Part shown: piece by piece, positions 48,040 to 63,020 of the stretch
Position numbering within the stretch: position 1 is the first letter of the stretch
How the letters are laid out: each line of letters begins with the position of its first letter
Assembly (NCBI GenBank): GCA_963070105.1
Contig: OY718807.1
Coordinates: forward strand, 5,746,983-5,810,982
Origin: Litomosoides sigmodontis
Lineage: Eukaryota > Nematoda > Chromadorea > Rhabditida > Onchocercidae
Reading direction: 5' to 3'
DNA length: 64,000 bases
Notes under the pieces: model-generated
Database searches by the model: none
Seen by the model: the letters and a program-made list of their open reading frames with translations, nothing else
What the model was told of the DNA's origin: nothing
Made by a program: the position numbers and the translations under genes

Positions 48040-51000
48040 CTCCAATGTACAAACGGCTATGTTCAGACAAAAGAGGATTTAGTGACAATGAATACCTGAA
48101 ATATTTCAACTCCACTTCAGCAACTCAAATCGCTTGAAATGTAGCAACAGCGGCACTGCCACCAATGATACTCATTCTGTTAAGCTTCATCAGTGTTATC
48201 ACTGCAACAGCTATTATGTCAGAGGATTATTACTGCTATCGCTGTATAAATTATTGCTTCATAACAAAATAATAATAGCATTACTACTTTGCTGTTACCG
48301 CTGTTATTATTATTGCTATTACTACATCGCATACTGTATGTCATCAAATAACCTCCCAAAGCAATAATAATATCATTGCTATAATTATTTTGTAGCTTCG
48401 AACATCCGAAATTATTCATTTTAGTTGATTTAACTCTACTTTGTTATTTCGTGGCTAATTTGAAAGTAAAACATGAAAAACATTCATTATTAAAAATAAA
48501 ATGTATCAATGAACGTTTGCAAGTTAAAATATTTTGGGTTAACCAAATTAAATCATCTAAAGCAAACAATTTCAAATGTTTGAAACTGCAAAAAGTAGCA
48601 ACAATAATAATAGTAGTAATAATAATGATATTATTATTATTATCACTACAATAGTATTATTTAACAACAATAGCAATAATTCTGATGAAGGAAGAAGAAG
48701 AAAGAAGGATGGTAAAGTTTAAATGTTCTTGTTGCAGGGATAGCAACAAAAACATTTAAATTTTATAGTTCTATTAATTGAGGAATTAAAAATTAGCTGC
48801 TGTTAACTGAGGAATTTAAAAAGTGTGAGCAGTTTCCTCTTTCCTTTTTCTCAAAAGTAAATTTGAATAATAGGAAGGGTATTTTGATTAATGAAAGATG
48901 ATTGGATTAAATTTTACTTTTTAAATAACTAAACTTTTACATTTTGGAAGAATCACGGGAAATTCCATTCCTATCAGAGTAACTCTTTACTGGTTGATGC
49001 CTCCCCCTCCACCTAGCACTATGTGATTGGACTGATAAGTTAACATCCGAGCAGAGATGATAATGGAAGAAGGTAGGAGAGGGTGGATAGGCAGGTAGCA
49101 AGGAAAGACAGGAGGTCGGCTTTCAGTTCCGACTGCCTATGAGCAGTAGCATTTGCTGGCGATGAACCCTTCTCCACCCCATCTAACCGCACCCCTCCGC
49201 CTTTCTCCCGCCCCATTTATCAATATCACCGCTATGAACAGGAGCGCTAGCACTAGCAGGACATTTTTATTTCACAAATTATATCCTTACTTCTACCCCC
49301 AACTTCATTTCCATTTCATTTCGCCGCTCCTGTGGTACCAAGGTACCGTATTTTGTCCTACAGCAACACTATGAAGTTATCAAGTTTGGCACAAAGTTGC
49401 AAACATTTGAAAGCATCCTATTCGTTCCTTCACAGCGCAAATATTGCTCAGATATTTCCTTAATTTAGATCTATTGAGCTTTAGCAAATCGCTTTCCAAT
49501 TCAAGATCACTTTGATATAAGTGGAGGGAAGTGATAGGGCCAAAAACATGCTATCATTTAAAAAATTTCAATAATATTCACTAATAAAAGTTCAAGAATG
49601 CATCATTGTGCTATAAACTGTAAACTAAATAAAATGAAAGCTTTTCAACGCGTTTCACAGCGTACAAAACTAATTGATATCAAATTCACAGCAACTTCTT
49701 AACTGTTAATAATATGATAACCAATGATGGTTTGTTGAAGCGAACCCTTTGCTTCAATTCAAAGAGGACTATTTGCGAGATTAGGACTAAATCAATACGG
49801 TCAAATTAACTAATTGCCTGATTTATGCTCAATAAACAGTTAAAAATGATAAGATAATATTGAAGGAGAATTTTTCAGAAAACAACCAACCTGTTTTTGC
49901 GGGCTGTTCAATAAGCTAATGCATTGAATGGGCAATTACAATGTGAAAAAGCTTTGAAGAAGGGAATATAAGAATCGCTGTTTGAATTATCTACGAGCAG
50001 ATGAAATGACGGCTTTGCTCTCCTGACCGATTATGATCCGTCAAGGCCACATTTTAAGGAACGGTTTTTTTAAATCATCCATCCTTAGTTGGTAGTTTAA
50101 AAAAAGACTATTGGAGAATGGTTCAGGGTGATACGAACACAGCGTTAAATTCTACTTTCTGCTAGTATTTGCGTGTGGAAAAAAGTGAACGTATGAAAAA
50201 ACAAAAAATAAAAAAAAAACTTCAACTGGTTGCTTATAACGTTAACAAAGGTGACATAAACGTACAAAAAGACTTTAAAAAGCAGTCAACCAACTTTTAT
50301 TTTACCAAGTGGTAGGAGAGTGTCTTTTAAATAAAAATCAAATTTAATTTAGATAATTGGATAATTGTTGGGATAGCAGTGAGCTTCAAATGCACTTACA
50401 GCTCCCTTTTTTTCATTCAACTATCTCTCATATTAATTGGATTAAATAATCAAATTCCACAGAGAATCAAAAAGATTGTTACTGTAAAATAATGCAGCCA
50501 TTACTTGTACATAACAAAGTGCATCCATTTTCTCAAAGTCATTAATTTCATTTAATTATCATTAAAAGAACTAATAAATAATATGTTAAAGACTTTGTAA
50601 CATTTTGAGGATTAAAATTTATGCTCCCACCATTTTCAATTCATATCGACCGGGTGATTTTGAGCAGTCAAATAGTTTGATGAACTTCGTCTTCAAGCAG
50701 ATAAGATAAAACAATGCAATAAGTGGATCGCCTATAGATGTTATATAAAGGATTTAGGGAAAACTTGAAATTTGATCTAAAAAGAAGATAGAATATACGA
50801 AATCCTGTTATCCATAACCGGTATATCCACCGATAGTGCTTGAGATTATCAGAATTCATTTAGCTTCATTATTTTATACATGCACGTACGTCTTATGGAA
50901 CTAAGTTTTTGTCTTTCTTTTCGTCGCCCAAATAATTTCCTCTCAGGAAAAAACGAACAAATTCCACTTTTAAATTTTGTTAAATTTTGATTTGTTATCA

Positions 51001-54000
51001 AAATGTTTCAGCGAGCAATAGTCAGTCAAGCCGCCAATCACTCCAGCATGTTTTAAGATTAATTTTAACCACTGCTAGCTGCAAATTTCGTCTAACAACT
51101 TTGCCTTGCCTCGCTTTGAATAACGCGTTGTACAGTACGGAAGCGGTAGTTAAGTTAAATGATGTGAGGTTATAAATGCTTTTCGCGTGACTACTTTGAA
51201 TTTCAATTTTCACTTTTTTCCGACGAATTTTCTAGTTTTTCGCTGAGTTTGGAGCACTTACAGAATAAATTTGCAATTATTTTATCTATCATCAATTCAA
51301 CTAACGTAATGGCGGTGATAGCCTTTTAGCTTACTTCATTTTCATCGAAATATTTACAGCTCATTTATCTATCCCTTGAAATTATTCATGACAAACAAAA
51401 ATAATACAAATCAATCTTTCAAAATATCAATTTTTATAACAGCAACAACTTAGAGTTTTTTCTTGTGAAAATGCTTATTACTTGAATAATCGTGTTGCTG
51501 TAATGAATTCTAATACTCAATGATATTAGTGCATATTTGAAAATTTTAAAAAAGTGGATGAGTAAGAAGTTTGTAAGGGAAATAGCAAAAGTTTAATTAT
51601 TACGCAAACAGGTGATAACACATTAGAAAATGTTTTTTTTTCTGTTTGTTGTTTGTGAACTTCGCTAATAACGAGAAATAGTGATGGAAATATTGGAAAT
51701 CGAATGATAGAGTTAATTTAAAGTGAATCGGGGAATTAAATGAGAAGAGATCTTTCCTGCTTGTGTTTAATTTGAATTTGAAAAATTGTTAAATAATGCT
51801 AATTATCATCATAATTATTGCTAATATCATTCATAATTATGGTAGTAGTAGAAAAAAAAGATGAAATAATAGCCATTAACAATATCTTTTTAAGATAAAA
51901 ATCGGTTTTTTTTTGCTCAGTTGTTTTTAAGATGGAAAATTTCTAGTAAGAACACGTTATTGGTACACCAACGTACCACTCTCTACTACTACTACAACAA
52001 CTACTACTACTACTACCTCCTTTTTTTTCTCGCTGCTCACTTCTGAGAAATTTCTTTGTTTTCAACAAGACCATATTTGAAAACAAAATTTAAAACGGGC
52101 AGGATATAAATAACATTTTGCTGCCAAAACTGACAGCAACACTCCCCAACCGAGCAGATACTGAAAGGCAATTTTGAAATCAGAAGCTCGTGTAGTTCTG
52201 TTGATACCGCCACCACTGACTCGTCCTCCATGTGCCGTTACCTCCTGGCACCGTTTCCCGGTAGCCATCATCAGCAAAATAATTTTCTAAAAATCATTTT
52301 TACACCACGAAGATTAATTAAATCACTTTACTCTAGAAGGAAGCATCGAGCGTTAGCACAAAGTTTATTTCTTCTGTTATCATCTCTTGCTAACAGTGCT
52401 GATAAGCGATAGCACAAGGCAAGCTTATGAATGCTAATGAGGATAGCAATTTTAGTCAATTTTTTTGAGAATAAAAGAAACGACACAGCAAAAGTGATAA
52501 AAGGAGAAAAGCAAACGATCAAAGGAATCGACAGAAAGACGGACAAAAAGATTGGGAATAGGAAGATCACGTACATAATATAAATTCACTCTTTCCAATC
52601 CATTCAATTCAGTCAATCAGAACGGACAAAAGCTTTTTCATTTTAGCAATTTATTTCTTACTTTTACTCGACCATTTTCAGTTCAGCTAGCTAACTGAGA
52701 AGCAGCATTCCACACGTACGATAGCAAAACTAAGCGTTTTGTTCGTAATAATCTTTGTGACTTTCCGTTGACAACAAAAGTAATACCTATAAATGCTATT
52801 GATGTATTTCGTCTGATCTTTGATATTTCGATTTAATTAAGCTTAAATTGCTAATATGAAATGTGTAATGTTTAATTCAATTTACAACGTAATCTCTATG
52901 CTTGAAATATTACTAGAAAAAAAGCAGACAGAATAGGATTTTATTTCGATGTTCGATGTAGCAAAGTGTTTATTTAAAATCAAAATTCAATTTTTTAACG
53001 CATATATATGGTATATGCTATTTTGCAAGAATTTCGAATAACTCTGCAAACACTGATGTGGTCGGACGATGAATTGATGGGTTTATTATAAATGTTTTAA
53101 TTGTGTTTTATTTTGCACGGAAGTCCCGTAGCGGTTGTGCAAAAAGGAAAAGGTAAATTTCATTAACGCGAAAATACTTATACTACGATATTCATCCACA
53201 AATTGTTACAAATGACTTGTGTCCGACGATTACTACCACTTTATCACTTCGTCCACAAAATTTAAGAAATATTTTTTACGAAAAAAAACCCTCAAAAAGG
53301 GTGGATTTTTTGCCTTTCAGAAAAAAAATGTCATAATGTAAGAATTGGGCATATTTCCTGATGTGTAATTCCAATGCAAAGAACAGAAAGCATAAAATGT
53401 AACACGAGATAAAATGGCTGTAGCGCTACCTGCTTCTGGAGCTCTCCTACTCTCACTGAAGCAATCCTAGGAATTAATTAATGCAAAATGTTGTTGTGAA
53501 ATAGAAATTTAAATATCGTTTTAAAATTCGTTGTTATGATGATTCAATCAAACGTTGTGATAGGGCTGAAGCACCTTGAATAGTCGACTGACATCACTGT
53601 TGAATTCTTCTGAATTTATTAAATGAAATTAATTTTTGCATCAATCCTTTTTATCATGAAGTTTTCAAATTATTCGCATAAGGAAGCGATCCGTCTTGTT
53701 TACCTAACATAATTTGAAGCATAATTTGAAGTCAAAATATAACCAGATATGGATTGATGTGAAATGGAATTTAACTATTAACCTGACTTCCATTTGCGCA
53801 TATAATGCTAATTGCTACTGTAAAATGCTTTTGCCGATCAAGTTACGTTACGAGATAATCAAATAAATATCAAATTTTATAATTTCTTCGAAATTGACTA
53901 TTCGAGAAAAGAATATCGAAACTGCTAATTTATTCGTGGAGCATTAATACTTAATTTTTGGCATCATTTTCAATGTTTTTTTTATTTCCTTTCACTCCTG

Positions 54001-56834
54001 ACATTTTTGCAATTGGACTTTTGAAATTAATTCTACGATATTCTTCTTTAGAATTACTGTTGAAGCAAGCAGTTAGATTGACTTAAGCTCATTTCGTGTA
54101 ACTTTGCAAGTTAATGAGAGAAGGCGACCATCGGATTAGCTTAATTGTTTTGTTGGCAGTAAATTGCAAATATTTCCAGCACGCATAGCCCAATACTATT
54201 GCAAAAAACGAAAATCGATCAGTTGAATTTTTCAACTACGAAGTTTAGAAAGTTTGTTTCTTTCTTCTCTTCCCATTTTCCATTTAAACCTTCATCTGCT
54301 TCCGTATCGTCAAGCTAATAATATTAAACTCTACTCCTTTCTCGCATCTATTGATTGAATTTTCTAGCACACATTCCAATTTACTGATTGGAAATTAAGG
54401 CCAGCTGTGTTAAAGGATCGATCGTCCACAGTGGTAATTGTTGCGGTATTCTTTCATTTAATTCCAATTAATTTCTCTGTAACTACTTCAATAAACAAAC
54501 AAAATTACCAAAAATGATTTACAGTAACCGAAGGAAGTTGTTATTGAAGTATCGAAGTGACGATTCGTTCACGGATGAATGTTGCAATGTGCAATTTCTT
54601 TCAAACATATTTACACCTTAAATTTTTCGTGCTCATTTCTAAAATATTAAATTTGAAATTTTCAAATTCATAGAGTTGATTGATTACTTTTAACAATGTC
54701 ACTACTTGCTTATCTATAAAGCAGCTAATTTGCATAAATTGGAAACTTTATTACAAATATGAGGAATGTATTACTTTCAGATAAATTTGTTTATAGCAAA
54801 ATGTTACTGTATGTGTGTGTTCTAACATTCTTTCTTAAAAGCGAAGAAATGAGTTTTTAGGCGCAAAAAGTAATTTTAAGTAACTAAAAATTTTTTGTTT
54901 TTCGTTTTATTGCCGGTATGTCGCTTGTTTCATTTATAAAATAACTTTAATTTTCAGTTTAGAAAGCATTTAAACCGACGCTTCGATTGTTGTTTATTCG
55001 GTCTACTTGATAATTCCTTCAACTTTTGCGTGAAGAAGGCAAAACTCTAAGTGAAATAATATTCGTCGCATAACTTAATATTTCGCACGGTACAGGTAGT
55101 GCAATTTCAAATTATTGCAGTTTCTTAAATGGTTTGCAATAAAATTCAATTCATAAATTACATGAAATTTCACGAAGGAGTAATTACAAGAAAATATAAT
55201 TCAAAGTGATTCTATTAACATTGGTCATAAAAGTGAAATTGTAAAAATAATTGTAAGGTATGACAGGTCCAGTTGTGTATCACGGAGTGAGTGGGCGTTC
55301 ATTTTCTTTTCGATCGTTCACAATTCATTTTTGCCAGGAAGGAATTCATTAATGCCTAATGTGATATTTATACCAAAATTTTATAATAAATTAATTCAGT
55401 GCAGTAGAGATAATATTATCACTGTGATAAAATTCCACTAATTTACATTTTCAACTATCGTCCGCATTTCTTTTTTTGTCAGTTTCGTTCCGTAAAAAAG
55501 GTTATATTGCATAGTAGGGGAAAAGCATTTAATGAAAAGAAAATGCGAAATGCTCTCAGGCAATGAATAGAATGTGTGCAGGGGAAAAAACCTAACTGAG
55601 CGTTGAATTTTTTTTAAACTTAAAAAATCTGAAAACTGGAATTTAATAAATTTGCTGAAATTGCCCGTTGTTGCTTACTTCATTTTGTTGCTATGAACAA
55701 TTCAATATTCAATTAGTTGTCATATACAACATTCATTGATCATGAATTTTTTTTCGTTCAAATTAAAGCTTGTGGTTTGCTGATGGTGAATTCGCTTTGA
55801 AAGTTCAAAAAACTAGATTTTAGAGTTAGACTTTAAAAACATTTATTTCATTTTTTTGCTGTGCTTTTTCAGTTTAGTCTAAGCGGAGTTTTTCATTTTG
55901 AATTCAATTAGAATTTACTGGTAAAATACTTTGATGCGCTGAAAAAAAAATAGTGAAATGAATGCGAAGAAAAAAATGGTGAAATAATAAATTTTTTTCC
56001 AAACGGTTTATCAATTGAGCGCCTTTCTCTTTAAAATGTTTTTGTGTTAGACAGTACAAAGAAGTTCAGGTGATGGATATTTTTTCAACTTATTTTCATT
56101 TCCTATTTATGTTTTATTTTTAACAATTGTTTATCAACCCTATCGTCATTTACTTATCAGCTATTTTATTCTCTCAGTTGCTTGTAAAACTTCCTCACTT
56201 CACTAATAGTATACAGTTTCACTAATAGTTTCCACTAAGATTTATCAGTGTGATAGCAGTTTCATCATCATGTACTAATGAATGATTAATTAACAAATTT
56301 AACTATAATGAATAAGTGAAATCACTTATTGTCTTTTTATTTGCAATTCATAAATCTTCAATAGCTATTAAAACGATGAATAGTTCAGAAATCATATTTA
56401 AAAACGGTCATTCTCAACTCTTCCATGTCAATTATTTGAATGGAGAAAGTAAATTAAGATTAAACTAATTTACTGATTTTATATAATTAATTTCTATAAA
56501 CTTTCCGCTTAAATATACTCAGCGGCTATTCCACTATACCACAGTATAAAAGGGATAGAGTAGAATTCGTTCCAGCGATTTTGTCCAATTAAGCAATCAC
56601 CTTAGCACATATTTTTATAAACATAAATTTCGTTCACATTTTACCGTCTCGATCTTCTCCAATTTCAGGTTTTAAAATAATGATCACAAAAAAATTCAGG
56701 TTTCCAGATTTCTGATCCAACATCTAGCATTTGATAAAAATGAAGTTACATAAGAAAAAGACTGTTGGAATCATCAGTGTATGGCAAAGATGGAATAGGG
56801 AAATTATTTTACAATTTCCATCACCATTTGTTAC
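48040..56834. other. Gene-poor interval, 8.8 kb
   Basis: AT-rich DNA with TAT/AAT/CTA trinucleotide patches (48255-48330, 48599-48650, 51984-52014). Short ORFs here show no domain or splice support. One stretch at 51045-51167 (plus strand, ending ALYSTEAVVKLND before a GTGAGG) resembles a mitochondrial presequence, but lacks an in-frame ATG and downstream exons. I see no convincing gene. Confidence 0.45.
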
Positions 56835-57964
56835 CTTTGTACAAAATAAGACATCCATCATTGCTTGCCCTTTTGCAAAAATTTTGAGACAATAAAATCA
56901 AAGAAGCATTTCCTTCTGAAACACAAAATGATGGTGCAACCTCTCTACGTAGTGGCATCTCTTTCTTACCTAAAATAACAAGGAGTAAAAGGAAACGTTT
57001 GCACTTGGAAGTTTGTCCACCGCAATTACATCGATGAATCTCTGGAAGAAAACCTATTAAAAAACGCTTCATTTTGTCTTCATATGCTAAAAGAAAAGTT
57101 TTTAATGGATAAATTAAGTTCTCCCTAGAACTATTCATCTAATTCAGTTAAAATTAATGAGTCCTTTAAGCATCAATCCCATTCACTCACTCACTTCATG
57201 TATTTCTCAGGATCTTGGAGATTGTAACTGATTTCCCACAGTATTTTCATTTCACGAAATCCATCACTGCTAACAATTGATACTAACCAAGTGCTACAAA
57301 GATCGAAAGGGCCGCACATTATGAACGGAGCAACTGGACCAAAATTTTCAACAACCCAAACAATGTCACATCAAGTGAGATTGAAAATCTCATCACATCT
57401 TTGTCACAATGACCGAATACAGGAGGAGTTAAAAGCAGTAAAAGCAGAAACTAAGAATACGCTTTTGATTTTTACGAAATCAGAAATGATAAAAAATGAA
57501 AGAAAGTGTTAACAATTAACAATTATTAGAAGAAAAGAAAATGATTTAATTACCGCTTCACTCAAGATTTTTCACAAAAAATTTTTGGATCGCAAATGAA
57601 ACGGCCAAAAAAAATGAAAAAAGTGCCGCTGCATCATAGTCATCCATCACACAGTTTCACGACAAATAAGTCATGACTCCGTAAACATTTTCACAACCAA
57701 AAAAAAGGTCATTGAAAGTGGGATGAAAAACGAAAGGGAATATTTATATGGATGAATACTTCTTTCAATATGTTTATGATTATAAGTGTGGTAATGTCAA
57801 CATGATTTCAATTATAAGTAGATTAATTTGAACAGTATATCAATGTACAAAAATGGTGCGGGTAAGGATTGGGATACATCATCTGACGAATAAAATGAAG
57901 AAAAGGAGCAACGTTACGGGGAACACCAACTAAAAAGTCAACGCAAATATTAATATCACAGTAG
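56835..57964 (-). CDS. Exon group of an unassigned, possibly GPCR-like gene (possibly broken)
   Basis: Four phase-compatible blocks lie in minus order. 57964-57849 reads YCDINICVDFLVGVPRNVAP and on to MMYPNPYPHH. It joins in frame to 57333-57191 (APFIMCGPFDLCSTWLVSIV, then SSDGFREMK and PEKYMK). Then come about 57115-56970 (SRENLIYPLKTFLL, MKRFLIGFLPEI, CKRFLLLLVIL) and 56915-56835 (GNASLILLSQNFCKR). The spacing of CSTWLVSIV plus a charged turn recalls the third helix of nematode peptide GPCRs, and NLIYPLK recalls helix 7. The D/ERY position would read DGF, and there is no room for helices 4-6 between the second and third blocks. It may be a remnant, or a different membrane protein. Families were judged by eye only. 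Confidence 0.35.
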
Positions 57965-58576
57965 CTGATATAATCATGCAAAAATAAAAATCTAGCTTAC
58001 TTTATTATAACACATTCAGATCTTATACTAATATAAATACATTTGGCAATCTTTTAGAATTCAATATATAGCTTATATATTAGGCTAGAAATTAAATAAG
58101 AAATACATGTATCACGGTTATGAGCACATGTGTCACATTTTTTCTACAAACATATGGCAAGAAATTCCTTCGTTTAAAAATCTATTAGAAATTTAACCTC
58201 AAACTTTAATATTTAAGCATTAAGATTTACTATCATGTTAATTCACTACAATCAATAAAATCTCAGGCACTCGAACTAAGTTTATTTTCTCTAGTTTCTT
58301 ATACTGCACTGCCTTATATATTAACATCACTTATAATTCTGTTGTAATGTCTAAGTTGCGAAATTTAAGTGCTATAAGACAGAAAAATGGAAGTGAAGAT
58401 AGAAAGAATGAGGAAAACTTTGCACAACAAATAATTAACTTACAAAGAAAAAAAAGAGTAATAAGGACAAACATGACTTGCGAATAATAAATTAGAACAA
58501 CTCAAGAATTTCGGAAAAACTGATAATTGAAGGTGAAATAAAATATAAAAGTGTAAATTAAAACCTTATTTACGAA

Positions 58577-61500
58577 TCACATTCCTGCGTAAGTACCATC
58601 CTCCAACTGACATTGTAACCTTTCATCGAATACTCTGCAAAAATATTTCAATTGCTCCGATTATCCAAAGACATAGCTTGAGATATTATGAAACTTCTTC
58701 ATTTCCCCATGCTTGACATGAGATAGTACTTAACGGAAAAATAATCGACGTTTCAGACAAGAATCAAAATTATTGCTCGCAACACATTTATTCATTCCGT
58801 ATATTAATAATTTATAAGCCTGATTTAGATATCAGGAAAAGGAAAGCCTTACTTATAAGATTTAACGGAGTAATCCCAAATAAATATTTCATCATTAAAG
58901 CGTGACAAATCATATCCCTCTTTTCGTAGACTCATTTTTTTCAGCTTATAAGTACCTGTAACAAACAAAACAGGTTTGAGTTTAAAAGCTATTATTCAAA
59001 TTAATTGTTTACTTATGTAATAATTTAACCATCCTCTAAAGCTGGCGAGGTCAGGCGGAAAATTGTGGTAACTGAAACCTGTTCGTTCGAAATCCTTGCA
59101 GAAACGTAAAAAAATTGGAATAGCATAAGATGGAAGACTGTTTTTCAAGTGCTCCGTTATTTTACATATCACATCCTGAAAATAAGCTGCTTATACAGCT
59201 AATATTTATATTATCAAAATTCACTGATGCTACATAATATGAAAGGAAAGTTAGAAACGTGGTTAGTTGAAAAAAATGACTTAAAGGCCAACTTTCAAAA
59301 ATTCGTTTTTTGCTAAGACAACAGCAGCCATACCAGCACGACCTTCTCTGTCTGGAAAATTCTTTGAAAACTTAAAGGATAAACAATACATTGAAAAAAA
59401 GATAATTCCAACAATAATAACAATGCACGCGAAAGATACCAAAACTTACTTGGTATTTCCACTCCATAAACAGCAACGTCGGCTACGCACATTAAAAGTT
59501 GTAGAATGCCCTCCACTTCTGTAGTGCTGACATTTTCACCCTTCCATCTGCAAAATATTGTGCAATAAATAATTTAAACTGTGATATCAAAGATTTTGCA
59601 TATCAATGTACTTGCAGTAAATTGATGGATCGAATAGTGCAACAGTTAAAGGTTGAGGAAGCCTATTTTTCTCGAAGTAAACGGAGAAAATAACAAGAAA
59701 TCCCACAGAACGAACCTGTAAGTGTCGCCTTTCCGATCCTTGAAATATAAATATCCCAGATCATCCCAGTATATAATATCGCCTGATGTAAAAACAGCAT
59801 CACCTTTACGTAAAACATTTCTCAATATCTTCTTCCCGGTATCGTTCTTGTCCAAATACCCTTCGAAACTGTAAAAATCTTCTGCAACTTAATCAAAGCA
59901 TCAAAAAAAAACCAAAATAAGCCATTCTTCAATAAAGGATTACTGGAATCTCTATGTTAAGAAGTAATCATAAAATTATGGTTTTCAGAAAAATGGATAG
60001 CAAAAATCACCTCAATAAGGGTTCACTTTCCATAATAACACCGACCATTTCACCAGTTTCACCAGGTTTACATGCCACACAAAACCCATCTTTTTTACGA
60101 ATTAATTCACCAGTATCATCATCAACTTTGAGTAAACGCACAGGATATAAATATTTTACAAAAGGATGAACCGGAATGAAACCACAAGAGCCAACATGAT
60201 TATCAATGTTCACTAAAAATGATCTGAGCTATCCACTCTTAAAAAACTTCTAAGGAGCAAGCAATATTTTAAAGTGATAAGTTAGTTAACCAGCTGTCAA
60301 GCCGACTAATCAACTAAAGTGCTACATAAAACTTCTCAAGAAAAATGAGTTCTTTTACAGAACATTCAAAAATTAACAAATGAACAAACCAATGCTTGAG
60401 TTGCCCTCCGTACTACCGTAAAATTCACCGATTTTCTGAATTCCAAAACGACTGACGAATTCAGGCCAAATTTCTGCTCGTAATCCATTACCGAACATCA
60501 GACGTATTTTGTGTTCCTTTGCTTCTGTAATCTCCTTCTGAGCTAGAAGATACCTGGAAACAAAAAGGTATTTATCCTAAATCGCAAAACTTTAAGTTGG
60601 GAGAAATTATCTTTAAAAATAAGCAACAATTATAGAAAACTCCACCTGCAAATTTCACCGATATATTGACTGACATTACAATTATACTTGACACAGTCCT
60701 TCCAGAAATTACTCGCAGAGAATTTCTTCCTGATAACACATGTGCTACCTTGTACCACGGTCTGCCCAATACCGAGGATCCCTCCAGCGCTATGGTAAAC
60801 TGGCATCATCACATACAAACGGTCTGTTGTAAAAATCCCGAAGGACTTGGCTACACCTGTTGCCATCCAATAGTATCTAAATTTATGGGAAAACAAAGAA
60901 TATTCATAATATTACAGTATCTTAACGTCATATAATTCCAAACAAACTCACAGTCCCGATAATCTAACTTTCAGGTTCCAAAACCATTAAGGTTAAACAC
61001 GTTAACGCAAAATTCCACATACCGGTAATGCTTTATGAGTGCCGGTTTAGGATTTCCTGTTGTCCCTGATGTGAAGATATAACAAAGTACTGCTGAAAAA
61101 TGAGGAATATGAGTGAGGATAGCAGTGGTGTTAAAGGGAAATAAACTGTTACTTTACGAGAAAATTTCGATGGTCAGTGTCAAACTAATAAACAGTATAT
61201 GAAATGGCAATAAAATAAATCAATTACAGGATATGAAGAGGAATAATTACAATGGAGAAAACAAAGCTAAAAGGTACCTGAAACAAAATATTTTCCCAAT
61301 TGTCAATTAAACTTTAACTTTTAAATTTCTAGGGAAAATTTGGTCTACGGTACCCAATATCAACATTTGGAATAATCAATCAGCAAATGGCACTGCATTT
61401 ATCCTTTTTATGTTAGCGCCTCTCGATTGTTAAACTAAAGGAACAACAATATGAGTTGAAACAGGAAACACATGACAATATAGAACAGAAATTAATTACA

Positions 61501-63020
61501 TCTGAACGTTGGTTTTTTATGAACGACTGGTTCTTCAGAGGAAACTAGAGAAATTTTTTCTGCCAATGATAAGACGCCATTTTTAATATTACCAATATCA
61601 TCTGTGACGTAAACTTTCATCTGTTTTAATTTCCCAGATGAGAATAAATCCTCCAATGCTGAAAAAGGTATGATATTTAAGTTCTTCTTCCATTTTATTT
61701 TGGAAATTTTCCTTTCAGCGATCAAATCTTTACGGATGAATGTGTGATGGTGAACCCATGTAAAAGCAGTTCAATAAAGAAGGGAGATAATTCAAATCAG
61801 AATAAACCGGTTATTTATAACAAAGGCCATTGTCGAACACAAACCGAATGTCCGTCATTCATGACTTAAGTGCGAATAATTTTGCTTTTTCAACATAATG
61901 ATAGCAAAGAACTTCTCGAGATTAAATTCTTTTACAAACTTCATGAGCAAATGGGTTCTTTTACAAACTTCACTTGATATTTGTTCTCCGCTTTCTTTTG
62001 AGGCATATTTGTTGCTCAATCCTGCTGTGATTCTGCAATCCACTATTCACTGCTGGAATGGTACTTCCTGCATGTGTAATTCTGCATCAAGATTCCTTGA
62101 CCAAGGTTAAAAACCTATCAAACTCCATAGTTTCTATAAAAATTTTTATAAAGCAAACCTGAAAAAAGTGTGCTGCTTGTGATAACAGAACTTGATTTTG
62201 AAATTTCGATTGAATGGGCAAGTGGTTCTGCTTTCAGATTTATATTAACCCACGAAGTGACAACACCAATCTTGCTTAATCCGAGCCAAATTGCAGGAAA
62301 ATCAGCACAATTTTCAAGAAACAACGCTATTACATCACCATTTTTGTAACCTTCTGACTGCAACACGTTTATATTATATTATAAACAAGAACAAGACGTG
62401 CTCACTCTAAGCAAAATTTTGGGAAAATATGTAGCTGGTGGATAACCTGGAAGTAGTTCGCATACTGATTGCACAGTTGGTTCATCTCATAGAATGTGAA
62501 CCTCCTGCCAGTGTCTACTTCAACCAACGCTTCTTTGTCTCGATAATTTTTAACATTTCGCAAAAATATTTGGTGTATCGGCTCATTAGTTTTCATATGT
62601 TTCCAGATATTCCATTTTAATTGGATCAATAATATCAGACCACTACAAAGACAAGAGAAGAATGCATTTCAAATTCAGTTCACCCACAGTCACCAGTGAT
62701 TTAAAAAAAGACGTATTACAACCCGAAAAGAGAAATCAGCGCACATAGCAATCCATGTGCCAGAAACAGCGACTAAAATAAAGGTTAAAATGAACAAATG
62801 ATGTAGCTGATAACTGATAACGCATTTTCCGGCAAATTAAAGACAAAATGAGATAATTTTTCATAATGATTTTCATTATAACATAATCGCAGATAAAAAA
62901 CTCCGACCAGTGCCAAGGGTATTCATTTCCTTTAAGAATACCAGTTAATAAAAAAGGAAAAAATACTAGAATGAGTGTTCCCGAATTTAAATTTAACTCT
63001 ATTTGTGCTGCTTTCTGCAT
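58577..63020 (-). CDS. Fatty acid transport protein / very-long-chain acyl-CoA synthetase (SLC27A/FATP family)
   Basis: Activates long and very-long-chain fatty acids with ATP and CoA at the ER or plasma membrane. It is closest in pattern to FATP1/FATP4 and C. elegans ACS-20/ACS-22. Fifteen exons give 658 aa (human FATP4 is 643): 63020-62883, 62772-62723, 62642-62447, 62357-62159, 61658-61500, 61092-61023, 60876-60646, 60553-60390, 60212-60011, 59868-59716, 59547-59450, 59351-59293, 59175-59079, 58955-58853, 58634-58577. Two hydrophobic N-terminal segments come first (about 14-31 and 47-70), then [20 protein letters not shown]. The AMP-binding P-loop is [14 protein letters not shown] (about 251-264). 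Next are [25 protein letters not shown], and the FATP signature [20 protein letters not shown] with [17 protein letters not shown]. The C-terminus has YAIPIFLRF and the GTYK lysine that is catalytic in this superfamily. All key residues are present, so it should be active. Confidence 0.97.

Noticed and set aside
51045..51167. Mitochondrial-presequence-like peptide on the plus strand
   Set aside because: The frame has no ATG (the nearby ATG frame stops after 17 codons) and no downstream exons were found.
61855..62043. 62-codon minus ORF inside the FATP gene
   Set aside because: Exons 62357-62159 and 61658-61500 join perfectly in phase and by homology, so this segment is intron.
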